A stretch of DNA of 7,932 nt from assembly GCA_017882055.1 (NCBI GenBank), contig JADGQE010000180.1:1-7932 (forward strand). Direction: 5' to 3'. This document shows positions 1 through 6,168 of the stretch, one piece after another. The position numbers and the translations under genes were made by a program. The first letter of the stretch is position 1; the number at the start of each line of letters is the position of its first letter. The DNA comes from Thermoflexales bacterium (GTDB taxonomy: Bacteria; Chloroflexota; Anaerolineae; Fen-1058). The notes under the pieces were generated by a model that was not told where the DNA came from, made no database searches, and worked only from the letters and a program-made list of their open reading frames with translations.

Positions 1-1
1 G

Positions 2-151
2 ATCGAAGCGCTGCTGCACGATCAACCCATCGACCTGTGCCTCAAGCGCGGCCTCGCCGCCGCCGCCATCACCTGCGAATCCGAAGACAGCGTCTCAGCA
101 GCGATGTCGATACAAGCAATTGAACAAAGAATAAATACGATCCACGAATGA
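2..151 (+). CDS. PfkB-family sugar/nucleoside kinase, C-terminal end only
   Basis: Only the last 49 codons are in the window, read in frame from base 2 to a TGA at 149-151. They contain a hydrophilic helix, then a run LAAAAITCESEDSVS and a short tail. This pattern (small-residue helix, then T-x-E-S-E-x-x-V-S) is what I recall from the end of PfkB/ribokinase-fold carbohydrate kinases, including pseudouridine kinases. Those enzymes phosphorylate a sugar or nucleoside with ATP in the cytoplasm. The ATP-site and catalytic Asp motifs lie outside the window, so the substrate cannot be named. The last codons (about 141-151) lie inside a dispersed repeat, which supplies the stop codon, so the native C-terminus may have been replaced. 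The family call is moderately sure and the substrate is unknown. Confidence 0.55.
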   Translation: MEALLHDQPIDLCLKRGLAAAAITCESEDSVSAAMSIQAIEQRINTIHE

Positions 152-373
152 ACACGAATCTCCACTAATTTCCCGACGCTATGCTCAACCGGAGGAAAGC
201 GTGGCCGAGTTGCTTTTCAAGGACGAAGTTTATGCTATTGTGGGAGCAGCAATGTAACGGGGTTGCGCGTTGGCTTACTTCTGAACTTCGGCTGTTCCAG
301 CAAACTCGAATGGCAACGCTGGGTGCGATGAGCAACGCCCTTCAATTCGTGTCTATTCGTGTAAATTCGTGGA
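141..373. mobile_element. Inverted-repeat-bounded element carrying a GxxExxY gene remnant
   Basis: Two 31-base arms at 141-171 and 343-373 are inverted relative to each other and match at about 24 of 31 positions (counted by eye). Each arm is built from degenerate copies of an 11-base unit of the type ATTCGTGTnnA. The 171 bases between them hold both ends of a GxxExxY-family coding sequence. From memory, repeats of this kind are scattered through genomes of environmental bacteria and sit close to GxxExxY genes. That the whole block moved as one unit is inference. I could not identify a target-site duplication. Confidence 0.5.
180..331 (+). pseudogene. GxxExxY-family gene remnant with internal deletion
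   Basis: Two fragments in different frames look like the two ends of one GxxExxY protein (PDDEXK-like fold, roughly 120-135 residues when intact, function not established). The first, in frame at 195-257, reads ESVAELLFKDEVYAIVGAAM and then hits TAA at 255-257. This is the typical start of the family, just before the conserved E-V-H segment. The second, at 260-331, reads GLRVGLLLNFGCSSKLEW and ends with TGA at 329-331. This matches the family's usual final strand (G-x-x-V-G-L-L-L-N-F-G). The middle, about two thirds of a normal protein including the GxxExxY signature, is missing and the frame has shifted, so no functional product is expected. The in-frame leader before the first fragment runs back into the left repeat arm and encodes an NEHES stretch, as I recall for intact relatives. 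The identification rests on recalled family sequence. Confidence 0.6.
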
Positions 374-503
374 TGAAAACCAAATGCCCGAATATAGACT
401 AAATCCCAATAACCGGCGCAGCTGGCCTGCCGCGTTTTTCGGACGGAAAATATCCCGGCTCACAGGCGGCGCTGTTTGCGCAGCATCCTCTGCAATTGAG
501 CAA

Positions 504-2468
504 TCAGACCTTCAGCACCATCCACATCCGCAGCACTTCGGCCACGCTCCACGCCTGGGCCATGCAGCCTTTGGGCGCGTGCGGCGGATCGCCTTCAAAC
601 ACTTCGCTGATCGTGCCCAGGCCCACGTCTTTGAGGTGATGCTCAAACGGCAGCAAGAAACTGCGCGCCGCGTTGCGATCGCGGTAAACGGTGAAATGCG
701 CATCGACGAACGGGCCGATGAGCCAGCCCCAGACCGTGCCTTGATGGTAGGCGCCATCACGTGCGTAGCGATCGCCCGTAAACACACCCGTATACCTGCT
801 ATCAGTCGGCGACAGCGAGCGCAGGCCGTACGAAGTGAGCAACTCACGCGCACAGACATCGATCACCGAGCAAGCCGCATCGTGCGTGAGCAGCGTCGGC
901 CTGAGCGAAATCGCCAATAGTTGATTGGGCCGTAGCGAACTATCATTGCCTTCCGGCCCGTCGATCACGTCATACAAATAACCCCCGTCGGCATACCAGT
1001 AACGGCGTGTAAAAGAATCGGCCGCCTGCACGGCGAGTTCGCCGTAGCGCCGGGCTTCTGGCTCATACCCCAATTGATGCGCAAAGTTCGCCATGATGCG
1101 CAGGGCGTGAATCCACAACGCGTTGATCTCAACCGGCTTGCCGATGCGCGGCGTCACCACCCAATCGTCGACTTTGGCGTCCATCCACGTCAACTGCGCG
1201 CCGATTTCACCCGCGTAGATCAATCCGTCCGAATCGACGTGGATGTTGTAGCGCGTACCTTTGAGATGCCAATCAACAATGTCTTTCAAAACCGGATACA
1301 ACTCGCTCACGAGCTCAAAGTCACCCGAAGTTGCCACGGTCTGATCGATCGCGTGGAAATACCACAGCGTCGCATCGACCGTGTTGTATTCCGGCCTTTC
1401 GCCTTGATCGGGAAAACGATTAGGCAGCATGCCCTGATCGACATACGCGGCGAATGTCTTGAGAATCGATTTGGCCGCGTCGAAACGCCGGGTAGTGAGG
1501 CACAAGCCCGGCAGCGCGATCATCGTATCGCGGCCCCAATCGCCAAACCAGTGATAGCCCGCGATGACCGTGCGGCCCGGCTGGCCGTTGAACGATCGCG
1601 CGACGATGAACTGATCGGCGGCGAGGCCCAGCTGTTGAATCCATTCGGGCTGATCCGACAAGGCCGCCTGCTCGACGATCGATCTTTGGCGAGCACGCTC
1701 ACTTCCAAACGACGCGCGCCATTGCAACGCCGCGTCTTCCTCTGTCGAGGCCACCACTGCAATCGTTTGGCCGGGCTGCAGTGTGACGTGGAATTGCCCG
1801 GCGGCAAACAGGTCTTCGTTGTCGTCCAGGCCGCGCTCGGTTTCGACGCGATGCTTGAAGCGCCAGTACCAGCGATCGATCGAGGTGAAGGTGCCGTTCG
1901 ATATTTTGATGAAATACGGCTTAGTGGCGTCGAAGGCTTCGAAACGAATGCCATTGGCGACCGGGCTGATCGCCGGCATCCAGTCGCCGCGCGTCTCGGC
2001 ATGAAAATCGCGATAAGTGCCCAACACGGTCAGATCAAGATCGATTGGACTGCTGCCGCGCGCGTGCGTGTAGGTGACGAAGGTGGTGTTATGGCCGTAA
2101 CCCATCCATACCCGCTTGATCAATTGCGCTTCGGCCAGTGCATACGTCCAGGTCGGGATCGAGCCATCGAGTTGAAATGATTCGATCAAGCGGTAGCCGG
2201 GCGGATCGATCGAATCGTCATCCGCCCATTCGTTGCTATCCAGTTTGTAAGCCGCTCCTCGCAGGTGGGCCGTCGCATCGAGTTTGGAAAGCATCACCGT
2301 GCGGCCCAGCGGCGGCTGCAACGCCGCCACCAACAGCCCATGATAACGCCGTGTATTCGCCCCCGAGATCGTGCTGCAAGCATAACCACCAATGCCGTTC
2401 GTCACCAGCCATTCGCGCCGCAGCGCATTCCCAGCCTCACCACAAACCTCTCGACCGAATTCGATCAT
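504..2468 (-). CDS. Glycogen debranching enzyme (amylo-alpha-1,6-glucosidase, archaeal/bacterial type)
   Basis: This 654-residue cytoplasmic enzyme should hydrolyse alpha-1,6 branch glucose residues of glycogen. The N-terminal GDE_N domain begins with the family's characteristic REWLVTNGIGGYA (19-30) and TRRYHGLLVAA (39-49). The C-terminal (alpha/alpha)6 GDE_C catalytic domain (about 275-650) carries HWFGDWGRDT (306-315), GMLPNRFPD (346-354), NTVDATLWY (362-370), YHQGTVWGWLIGPF (574-587) and GTISEVFEGDPPH (618-630). The Asp of WGRDT and the Glu of ISEVFEG lie where GH133 enzymes have their acidic catalytic residues; I assign these by recalled motif, not by alignment. The ATG at 2468 is chosen because MIEFGRE is the usual family start and AGGAAA lies 8 bases upstream. 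A frame open to 2615 would run through a hairpin and give an unrelated N-terminus. It lies 152 bases downstream of the CBM48 gene on the same strand, with the hairpin at 2544-2590 between them. I see no clear promoter of its own. Confidence 0.93.
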   Translation of the reverse strand: MIEFGREVCGEAGNALRREWLVTNGIGGYACSTISGANTRRYHGLLVAALQPPLGRTVMLSKLDATAHLRGAAYKLDSNEWADDDSIDPPGYRLIESFQLDGSIPTWTYALAEAQLIKRVWMGYGHNTTFVTYTHARGSSPIDLDLTVLGTYRDFHAETRGDWMPAISPVANGIRFEAFDATKPYFIKISNGTFTSIDRWYWRFKHRVETERGLDDNEDLFAAGQFHVTLQPGQTIAVVASTEEDAALQWRASFGSERARQRSIVEQAALSDQPEWIQQLGLAADQFIVARSFNGQPGRTVIAGYHWFGDWGRDTMIALPGLCLTTRRFDAAKSILKTFAAYVDQGMLPNRFPDQGERPEYNTVDATLWYFHAIDQTVATSGDFELVSELYPVLKDIVDWHLKGTRYNIHVDSDGLIYAGEIGAQLTWMDAKVDDWVVTPRIGKPVEINALWIHALRIMANFAHQLGYEPEARRYGELAVQAADSFTRRYWYADGGYLYDVIDGPEGNDSSLRPNQLLAISLRPTLLTHDAACSVIDVCARELLTSYGLRSLSPTDSRYTGVFTGDRYARDGAYHQGTVWGWLIGPFVDAHFTVYRDRNAARSFLLPFEHHLKDVGLGTISEVFEGDPPHAPKGCMAQAWSVAEVLRMWMVLKV

Positions 2469-2543
2469 GGCTCCCCTTTCCTGCAAGTCCCATGCAGGCG
2501 GACACACAACCCTTATGCAAACCGAATGGACGCCAGAATCACA

Positions 2544-2590
2544 GAAACACGGCGACACAGAGTTGTTCGTACTCTGTGTCGCCGTGTCTC
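2544..2590. repeat. Near-perfect 17-bp inverted repeat hairpin
   Basis: Arms 2547-2563 (ACACGGCGACACAGAGT) and 2571-2587 are exact reverse complements around a 7-base loop. After one mismatch, two further pairs extend the stem outward. The arms resemble the dispersed 'cacggcgacacagag' type repeats that I recall from many environmental genomes. It sits 34 bases past the stop of the CBM48 gene and 79 bases before the GDE start. On the leftward transcript the stem is followed by a weakly U-rich stretch, so it could reduce read-through into the GDE gene. No strong U-tract is present, so terminator activity is a guess. Confidence 0.75.
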
Positions 2591-2620
2591 CGCCAGGCTT
2601 TGCCTTAGATTCCACGCAAA

Positions 2621-2920
2621 TTACGTGTGGACGACAGAGTTGTCTTCGCCGTGGCCGTTGGGCACGTAATCGTCAGCCGCCCAGTCGTTTTCCCAGCGCC
2701 GGTCGTCGATCCAATACCGGAATTGAAACGTCTGGCTGACAGGCAGGGTGAGCGAGGCAGCGAACACGCCGTCTTTCTTGCGTAGCTTCATCGGCGTGGC
2801 CTCGCGGCTCCAGCCATTGAAATCGCCCACCAAAGAGATGGCCGCTGCGCCGCTCTTCGGCTTCAATTCGAAAGTAACTTTGACCTTCTTGCCACCCGAC
2901 ATAGGTGTTTTCTTAATCAC
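2621..2920 (-). CDS. Stand-alone CBM48 / isoamylase-early-set glycogen-binding domain protein
   Basis: This 99-residue protein consists of a single immunoglobulin-like early-set domain of the CBM48/AMPK-beta type. The run KVKVTFELK (12-20) is the first strand. ISLVGDFNGWSRE (28-40) holds the family GDFNxW sugar-contact turn, and FQFRYWIDDRRWENDWAADDYVPN (65-88) holds the second aromatic face ending in a conserved N-D-W and Asn. There is no catalytic domain. Such domains bind glycogen or starch chains, so a role as a glycogen-granule adaptor for the downstream debranching enzyme is inference from context. The start is GTG at 2918-2920, supported by GGAGGA four bases upstream and the usual MIKK opening. 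An ATG six codons later lacks a good site. It has its own promoter at 2962-2989. Confidence 0.88.
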   Translation of the reverse strand: MIKKTPMSGGKKVKVTFELKPKSGAAAISLVGDFNGWSREATPMKLRKKDGVFAASLTLPVSQTFQFRYWIDDRRWENDWAADDYVPNGHGEDNSVVHT

Positions 2921-2924
2921 AATT

Positions 2925-2930
2925 TCCTCC
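2925..2930 (-). promoter_or_regulatory. Shine-Dalgarno GGAGGA fixing a GTG start
   Basis: On the minus strand GGAGGA lies four bases before GTG (2918-2920). It is the strongest ribosome-binding site on this strand in the window, and it decides the start of the CBM48 gene in favour of GTG over the ATG at codon 7. Confidence 0.75.
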
Positions 2931-2961
2931 AGTGCTTTGTAAGTGAGATATTGCCCGGATG

Positions 2962-2989
2962 ATTATAGCCGAATTCCACATTTTCACAA
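2962..2989 (-). promoter_or_regulatory. Sigma-70 promoter of the CBM48 gene
   Basis: On the minus strand TTGTGA (2984-2989) and a perfect TATAAT (2962-2967) are 16 bases apart. The predicted transcription start, near 2955, leaves a leader of about 35 bases before the GTG start. It would separate the CBM48 (and possibly GDE) transcript from the receiver-like gene upstream. Confidence 0.65.
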
Positions 2990-3020
2990 TAAAGGGAAGG
3001 CCGCGTGTCGAGAGTAAAAC

Positions 3021-3051
3021 AGATCGACGCAGACTTTATCGATCTGCGTCG
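3021..3051 (-). terminator. Hairpin after the receiver-like gene, probable terminator
   Basis: CGACGCAGA (3025-3033) and TCTGCGTCG (3043-3051) form a perfect 9-bp stem with a 9-base loop, 22 bases beyond the receiver-like gene's stop. On the leftward transcript the stem is followed by ATCTGTTTTACTC, a short U-rich tract. The same bases can also pair as AGATCGA (3021-3027) with TCGATCT (3039-3045), an alternative that excludes the first. Confidence 0.5.
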
Positions 3052-3073
3052 GCGGGGATTCTGAATTGGGGGT

Positions 3074-3478
3074 CTAATCTTTACGCTTAACAAGGGCGCG
3101 GATTTGCTCGACCAGCGCGGGCGTATCGATGCTCTTAAGAATAACGGTCGATGCACCGGCCTCCGTTGCCATTTGCAGTTCAGCCGAATCATACGCAAAC
3201 GACGGCAGAATGACAACGCGGACATTCGGATCGGCCTGACGAATCGCGCGGCACACCAGCATATTGAAGTGCGTGATGTGTGAAATGCCGAGGATGACCA
3301 CGTCAGGCCGGGTGGCGATGGCCTCCGGCACCCGCTCGATCACGCAGTCGAGCGTGCCCACCACCTCGAAAGTCGAATCGGCCGCCAGGCGCGGTCCCAG
3401 CGATCGATAGACACGCGGGTTTTCACACAGCAGTGCAATTCGAATAGATTCGGGCTGATCAGGCGTTTGCAATCCCAT
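3074..3478 (-). CDS. Stand-alone receiver-like domain protein lacking the phosphoacceptor Asp
   Basis: This 134-residue protein follows the CheY-like receiver pattern from about residue 11 to 130. It has a first strand IRIALLCEN (12-20), FEVVG (37-41), RPDVVILGIS (57-66), VRVVILPSFA (86-95), then EAGASTVILKSID (106-118) and a last amphipathic helix. The invariant Lys after strand 5 is kept (K115). The acidic pair after strand 1 is reduced to C18-E19. The phosphoacceptor Asp after strand 3 is Gly64, and the Thr/Ser after strand 4 is Pro92. Canonical phosphotransfer is therefore not expected. It has no output domain and no histidine kinase nearby. It may be a degenerate signalling domain that binds a ligand or partner; its function is unknown. 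The ATG at 3478 has no good Shine-Dalgarno. A weak TTGCAC-18-TAAAGT pair lies just upstream and would give a very short leader. Confidence 0.75.
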   Translation of the reverse strand: MGLQTPDQPESIRIALLCENPRVYRSLGPRLAADSTFEVVGTLDCVIERVPEAIATRPDVVILGISHITHFNMLVCRAIRQADPNVRVVILPSFAYDSAELQMATEAGASTVILKSIDTPALVEQIRALVKRKD

Positions 3479-3547
3479 TGGGAGACAGAATACTTTAATC
3501 TGCCCGCCAGAGGCAGTGCAAAAGTGCCTGTAGCTGGGGTGATCAAT

Positions 3548-3573
3548 GGCACACTAAAGCCACTTTATGTGCC
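3548..3573. other. Bulged 11-bp hairpin between pgl and the receiver-like gene
   Basis: GGCACA (3548-3553) pairs with TGTGCC (3568-3573). After a single bulged C, TAAAG (3555-3559) pairs with CTTTA (3563-3567), closing on the 3-base loop CCA. It starts 17 bases after the pgl stop on the leftward transcript. No U-tract follows, so it could be a 3'-end stabiliser or pause hairpin rather than a classic terminator. Confidence 0.5.
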
Positions 3574-3590
3574 GATCCGGCTCGATCCGC

Positions 3591-4319
3591 TCAAGAATCG
3601 CTCGCGACCCGATCGATCAGCCAGGTTAATTGGCCATCGGCGGGCGACACGATCTGGGCGGGGTAACGATCCGGGTCATATTCGCCATACAAAACCGCCT
3701 GTAAGACGCTCGCTTTGTCGGCTCCGGCGACCATGAAGATGACATGCGCAGCTTGATTCAAGACCGGCGGCGTCAGTGTAACCCGATTGGCCTTTAGCTG
3801 TTCAACGTAGTGAGCCATCACCCAGCGTTGCTGCTCATGGATAGCCGCCGTGCCGGGAAACAGCGAGGCGGTGTGGCCTTCGGCCCCCATGCCCAGCAAA
3901 ATCAGATCGAAGCGCGGGAAAGAGCGCAGCAGTGGCAGCGCAGGCTCGAACACTCGTCTCAATTCCGCCTCGTATTCCAACGCAGCCTGATCCGGATCGA
4001 GTTCGCCTTTGATTCGATGCACGTTGGCTTCAGGCACATTCACTTTGGAAAGCAACAGCTGCCATGCCAGCCCGTAGTTGCTATCAGGCTGATCGGGCGG
4101 CACACAACGCTCGTCACCCCAGAAAACATCGACGCGCGACCAGTCGATCGAGAGGCGATCGATCAACACCGCGTACAGTGCCCGCGGCGTCGATCCGCCA
4201 GACAGCGCCACCGTAAAGCGGCCGTTCGTCTCGATCGCGTGATCGGCAATCGACACAAATCGATCGGCGGCGGTCTGCGCCAGAGCGACCAGATCAGGCA
4301 AGACGAGAATTTCACGCAT
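3591..4319 (-). CDS. pgl: 6-phosphogluconolactonase
   Basis: This 242-residue cytoplasmic enzyme of the DevB/NagB-fold lactonase family hydrolyses 6-phosphoglucono-delta-lactone to 6-phosphogluconate, the second step of the oxidative pentose phosphate pathway. Visible motifs are VALSGGSTPRALY (37-49, phosphate-binding loop), VDVFWGDERCVPP (63-75), SNYG (80-83) and LLGMGAEGHTASLFPG (141-156), the last holding the conserved active-site His149. The length is normal for bacterial members. The ATG at 4319 is chosen because MREILVLPD is the expected first strand and it overlaps the zwf stop by 8 bases. A frame open upstream to 4523 is only zwf in another register. No Shine-Dalgarno is obvious, so translational coupling to zwf is likely. 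It is transcribed with zwf from the promoter at 5879-5906. Confidence 0.95.
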   Translation of the reverse strand: MREILVLPDLVALAQTAADRFVSIADHAIETNGRFTVALSGGSTPRALYAVLIDRLSIDWSRVDVFWGDERCVPPDQPDSNYGLAWQLLLSKVNVPEANVHRIKGELDPDQAALEYEAELRRVFEPALPLLRSFPRFDLILLGMGAEGHTASLFPGTAAIHEQQRWVMAHYVEQLKANRVTLTPPVLNQAAHVIFMVAGADKASVLQAVLYGEYDPDRYPAQIVSPADGQLTWLIDRVASDS

Positions 4320-5781
4320 GATCGATTTCGCCGCAGTGACCGCGCCAACGGCGTCCTTTGCCAAGGAAGTCGCCGGATTCGTAGGGCCCCCATGAACCCG
4401 ACTCGTAGAAGAACAACGGCACTGCTCCACTCTCCCATGCCTGAATGACCGGATCGATCGCGTGCCAGGCCAATTCGATTTCATCAGCGCGCGTGAACAA
4501 CGCAGCGTCGCCTTGAACCGCATCGATCAATAAGCGCTCATAGGCTTCGGGCAACGGTGCGCCATTGAAGTCCGTAGCATAGTGCATATCCATGTCGACT
4601 GTCTGGCGCTTCATACCCGCGCCCGGCACCTTGGCCTCGAAGCGCAGATGCATGCCCTCGTCGGGTTGGATGCACAAGGTCAGCACATTCGGCGTGAGCA
4701 ATTCGCCCGGTTCCAGCGGGAAGAGCGAATGCGGCGGACGCTTAAACTCGATCGAGATTTCGGTGGTCTTGTCTGCTAACTGTTTGCCCGATCGAAGGAA
4801 AAATGGTACGTCCTGCCATCGCCAGTTGTCGATATTGATCTTCAACGCCGCATAAGTCGGCGTCCTCGATTTGGGGGCGACGCCCTTTTCGTTGCGATAG
4901 CCAACGTACTGGCCCGGCATTGAATCCGACAACTGAATCGGACGCAAGGCCTGAAGCACTTTTACTTTCTCATCCCGCAGCGCACGCGCGTCAAAGGCAT
5001 ACGGCGGCTCCATCGCCATGAAGGTGAGCAATTGCAGCAAATGATTCTGGAACATATCGCGGCCGATGCCGGCCGTGTCGTAGTAACCCGCCCGCGATTC
5101 CACGCCGACCGTTTCGGCGACCGTGATCTGAACGTGATCGATGTAATTGCGATTCCAGATCGGCTCGAAGATGGCGTTGGCAAATCGAAAGACGATCAAA
5201 TTCTGGACCGTTTCTTTGCCCAGATAATGATCGATGCGGTACACCTGCTCTTCGGCAAAGACTCGATGGACTTGCTCGTTCAAATCGATGGCCGAAGCGA
5301 GATCGCGCCCATACGGCTTCTCGATGATAATGCGTGTCCAGCCGTTGGGACTGTGATTCAAGCTGGCCTCGCCCAATTGCTGCACCAACACTGGATAAGA
5401 TTCCGGCGGCGTCGCGAGATAAAACAGTCGGTTGGCATGCGCCGGATCGCCGGAATCAGCCAGCTGCTGACTCAGCCGCGCATAGCCATCGGCCTGATCG
5501 AATTCCGATCGCACGTACTGCAAGTTCGGTGCAAATTTGTCCCAGACGGCCGCATCGAGCTTGTTGCGCGAGAACTGATCGATGGCCTGGCGCATCTCCT
5601 CGCGATAGGACTCGTCCGTCCAGTCGCGTCGGGCAAAAGCGATCACGTTGAATCGCTCCGGCAGCAGACCTTGAACAGCCAGGTTGTAGAGTGCCGGCAA
5701 AATCTTGCGATGAGCCAGATCGCCGGTCGCACCGAAGATAACGATCGAGAAAGGCGGGATAGGAGTATGTGTGTTTGACAT
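4312..5781 (-). CDS. zwf: Glucose-6-phosphate 1-dehydrogenase
   Basis: This 489-residue cytoplasmic enzyme oxidises glucose 6-phosphate to 6-phosphogluconolactone, reducing NAD(P)+. The N-terminal Rossmann domain has SIVIFGATGDLAHRK (12-26) with the GxxGDLA coenzyme loop. The substrate site has IIEKPYG (152-158) and YRIDHYLGKE (181-190), and RDMFQNHLLQ (241-250) carries the catalytic-base His247. The C-terminal beta+alpha domain includes VPFFLRSGKQL (325-335). All key residues are present and the length is usual. The ATG at 5781 starts MSNTHTPIPPFSIVIF, a normal distance from the coenzyme loop. A TTG at 5862 would add 27 low-complexity residues and is rejected. There is no clear Shine-Dalgarno before the ATG; the leader just upstream is a CCAACCAACC-type stretch. 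Its last 8 bases overlap pgl. The promoter lies about 100 bases upstream. Confidence 0.97.
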   Translation of the reverse strand: MSNTHTPIPPFSIVIFGATGDLAHRKILPALYNLAVQGLLPERFNVIAFARRDWTDESYREEMRQAIDQFSRNKLDAAVWDKFAPNLQYVRSEFDQADGYARLSQQLADSGDPAHANRLFYLATPPESYPVLVQQLGEASLNHSPNGWTRIIIEKPYGRDLASAIDLNEQVHRVFAEEQVYRIDHYLGKETVQNLIVFRFANAIFEPIWNRNYIDHVQITVAETVGVESRAGYYDTAGIGRDMFQNHLLQLLTFMAMEPPYAFDARALRDEKVKVLQALRPIQLSDSMPGQYVGYRNEKGVAPKSRTPTYAALKINIDNWRWQDVPFFLRSGKQLADKTTEISIEFKRPPHSLFPLEPGELLTPNVLTLCIQPDEGMHLRFEAKVPGAGMKRQTVDMDMHYATDFNGAPLPEAYERLLIDAVQGDAALFTRADEIELAWHAIDPVIQAWESGAVPLFFYESGSWGPYESGDFLGKGRRWRGHCGEIDHA

Positions 5782-5878
5782 GGTTGGTTGGTCGCTGGAA
5801 GTTGGAAATGGGTTATTGGACGTTGGCCGCGCCGTACTGCACGCGTGATTACTTTGAAGCAATTCTTTGACTATGATG

Positions 5879-5906
5879 AGTATAGCCTATCTGAAAAATC
5901 GGTCAA
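5879..5906 (-). promoter_or_regulatory. Sigma-70 promoter of zwf-pgl
   Basis: On the minus strand TTGACC (5901-5906) and TATACT (5879-5884) are 16 bases apart, each one base off consensus. The expected start near 5872 gives a leader of about 90 bases. The leader contains TCCAA-type degenerate repeats (about 5785-5825). The -35 box directly abuts the inverted-repeat element at 5907. Confidence 0.7.
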
Positions 5907-6007
5907 GACCTGGTGATTACACACTTCTCGGTTTTCGCTCTCGATCCGCGTCCTCGCGGATCGTCGGCGGGACGCCGACTTGAGCACTTGTGTATAATCA
6001 CCAGGTC
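5907..6007. repeat. 101-base inverted-repeat element able to fold as a three-way junction
   Basis: The ends, GACCTGGTGATTACACA (5907-5923) and TGTGTATAATCACCAGGTC (5989-6007), are inverted copies differing only by a 2-base insertion, giving a 17-bp outer stem. GCTC/GAGC (5937-5940/5982-5985) continues it. Inside are two perfect hairpins side by side: CGATCCGCG/CGCGGATCG (5942-5950/5955-5963, 4-base loop) and GTCGGCG/CGCCGAC (5963-5969/5973-5979, 3-base loop), sharing one base. No coding sequence is present. GGTCAAGA occurs at both outer borders (5901-5908 and 6004-6011). It could be a miniature transposable or REP-like element, or a structured RNA. I cannot tell which. Confidence 0.7.
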
Positions 6008-6104
6008 AAGAACAAGCCCGCATTCCCGCGTCAGGCCAGAACGCTAGGCGGCTGCGCTTATGTTTGCCACTGACTTGGATTGCACACTCGCAAAAAAACA
6101 AGGG

Positions 6105-6134
6105 TTGACAAGCGCGGTGATTTGGGCCTATACT
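6105..6134 (+). promoter_or_regulatory. Near-consensus sigma-70 promoter
   Basis: A perfect TTGACA (6105-6110) and TATACT (6129-6134) are separated by 18 bases. Transcription should start near 6141. It is the only clear rightward promoter found before the SWIM gene, about 150 bases upstream of its start codon, with an intrinsic terminator in between. Confidence 0.75.
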
Positions 6135-6168
6135 ACTTGTAGCAGCAAGTCAAACGGAGGCAGGCCCC

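Noticed and set aside
469..481. GCGC/GCGC mini-hairpin beyond the debranching enzyme stop
   Set aside because: It has only four pairs and no U-tract on the leftward strand, too weak to call a terminator.
369..920. Open rightward frame of 183 codons
   Set aside because: It mostly overlaps the end of the debranching enzyme gene in antisense and shows no motif.
1074..2180. Open rightward frame of 368 codons
   Set aside because: It lies wholly antisense to the debranching enzyme gene, its translation is arginine-rich without recognisable motifs, and it follows from the codon pattern of the real gene.
2469..2615. Longer N-terminus for the debranching enzyme
   Set aside because: The extra 49 codons read through the perfect hairpin repeat and do not resemble the family, which starts at MIEFGRE.
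3810..4448. Open rightward frame of 212 codons
   Set aside because: It is antisense to pgl and the end of zwf, with composition typical of a shadow frame.
5032..5778. Open rightward frame of 248 codons
   Set aside because: It is antisense to zwf, whose motifs are unmistakable; no ribosome-binding site or family resemblance was seen.
5782..5862. TTG start extending zwf by 27 residues
   Set aside because: The added residues are low-complexity Ser/Thr/Pro from TCCAA-type repeats, there is no ribosome-binding site, and the ATG at 5781 gives a normal family length.
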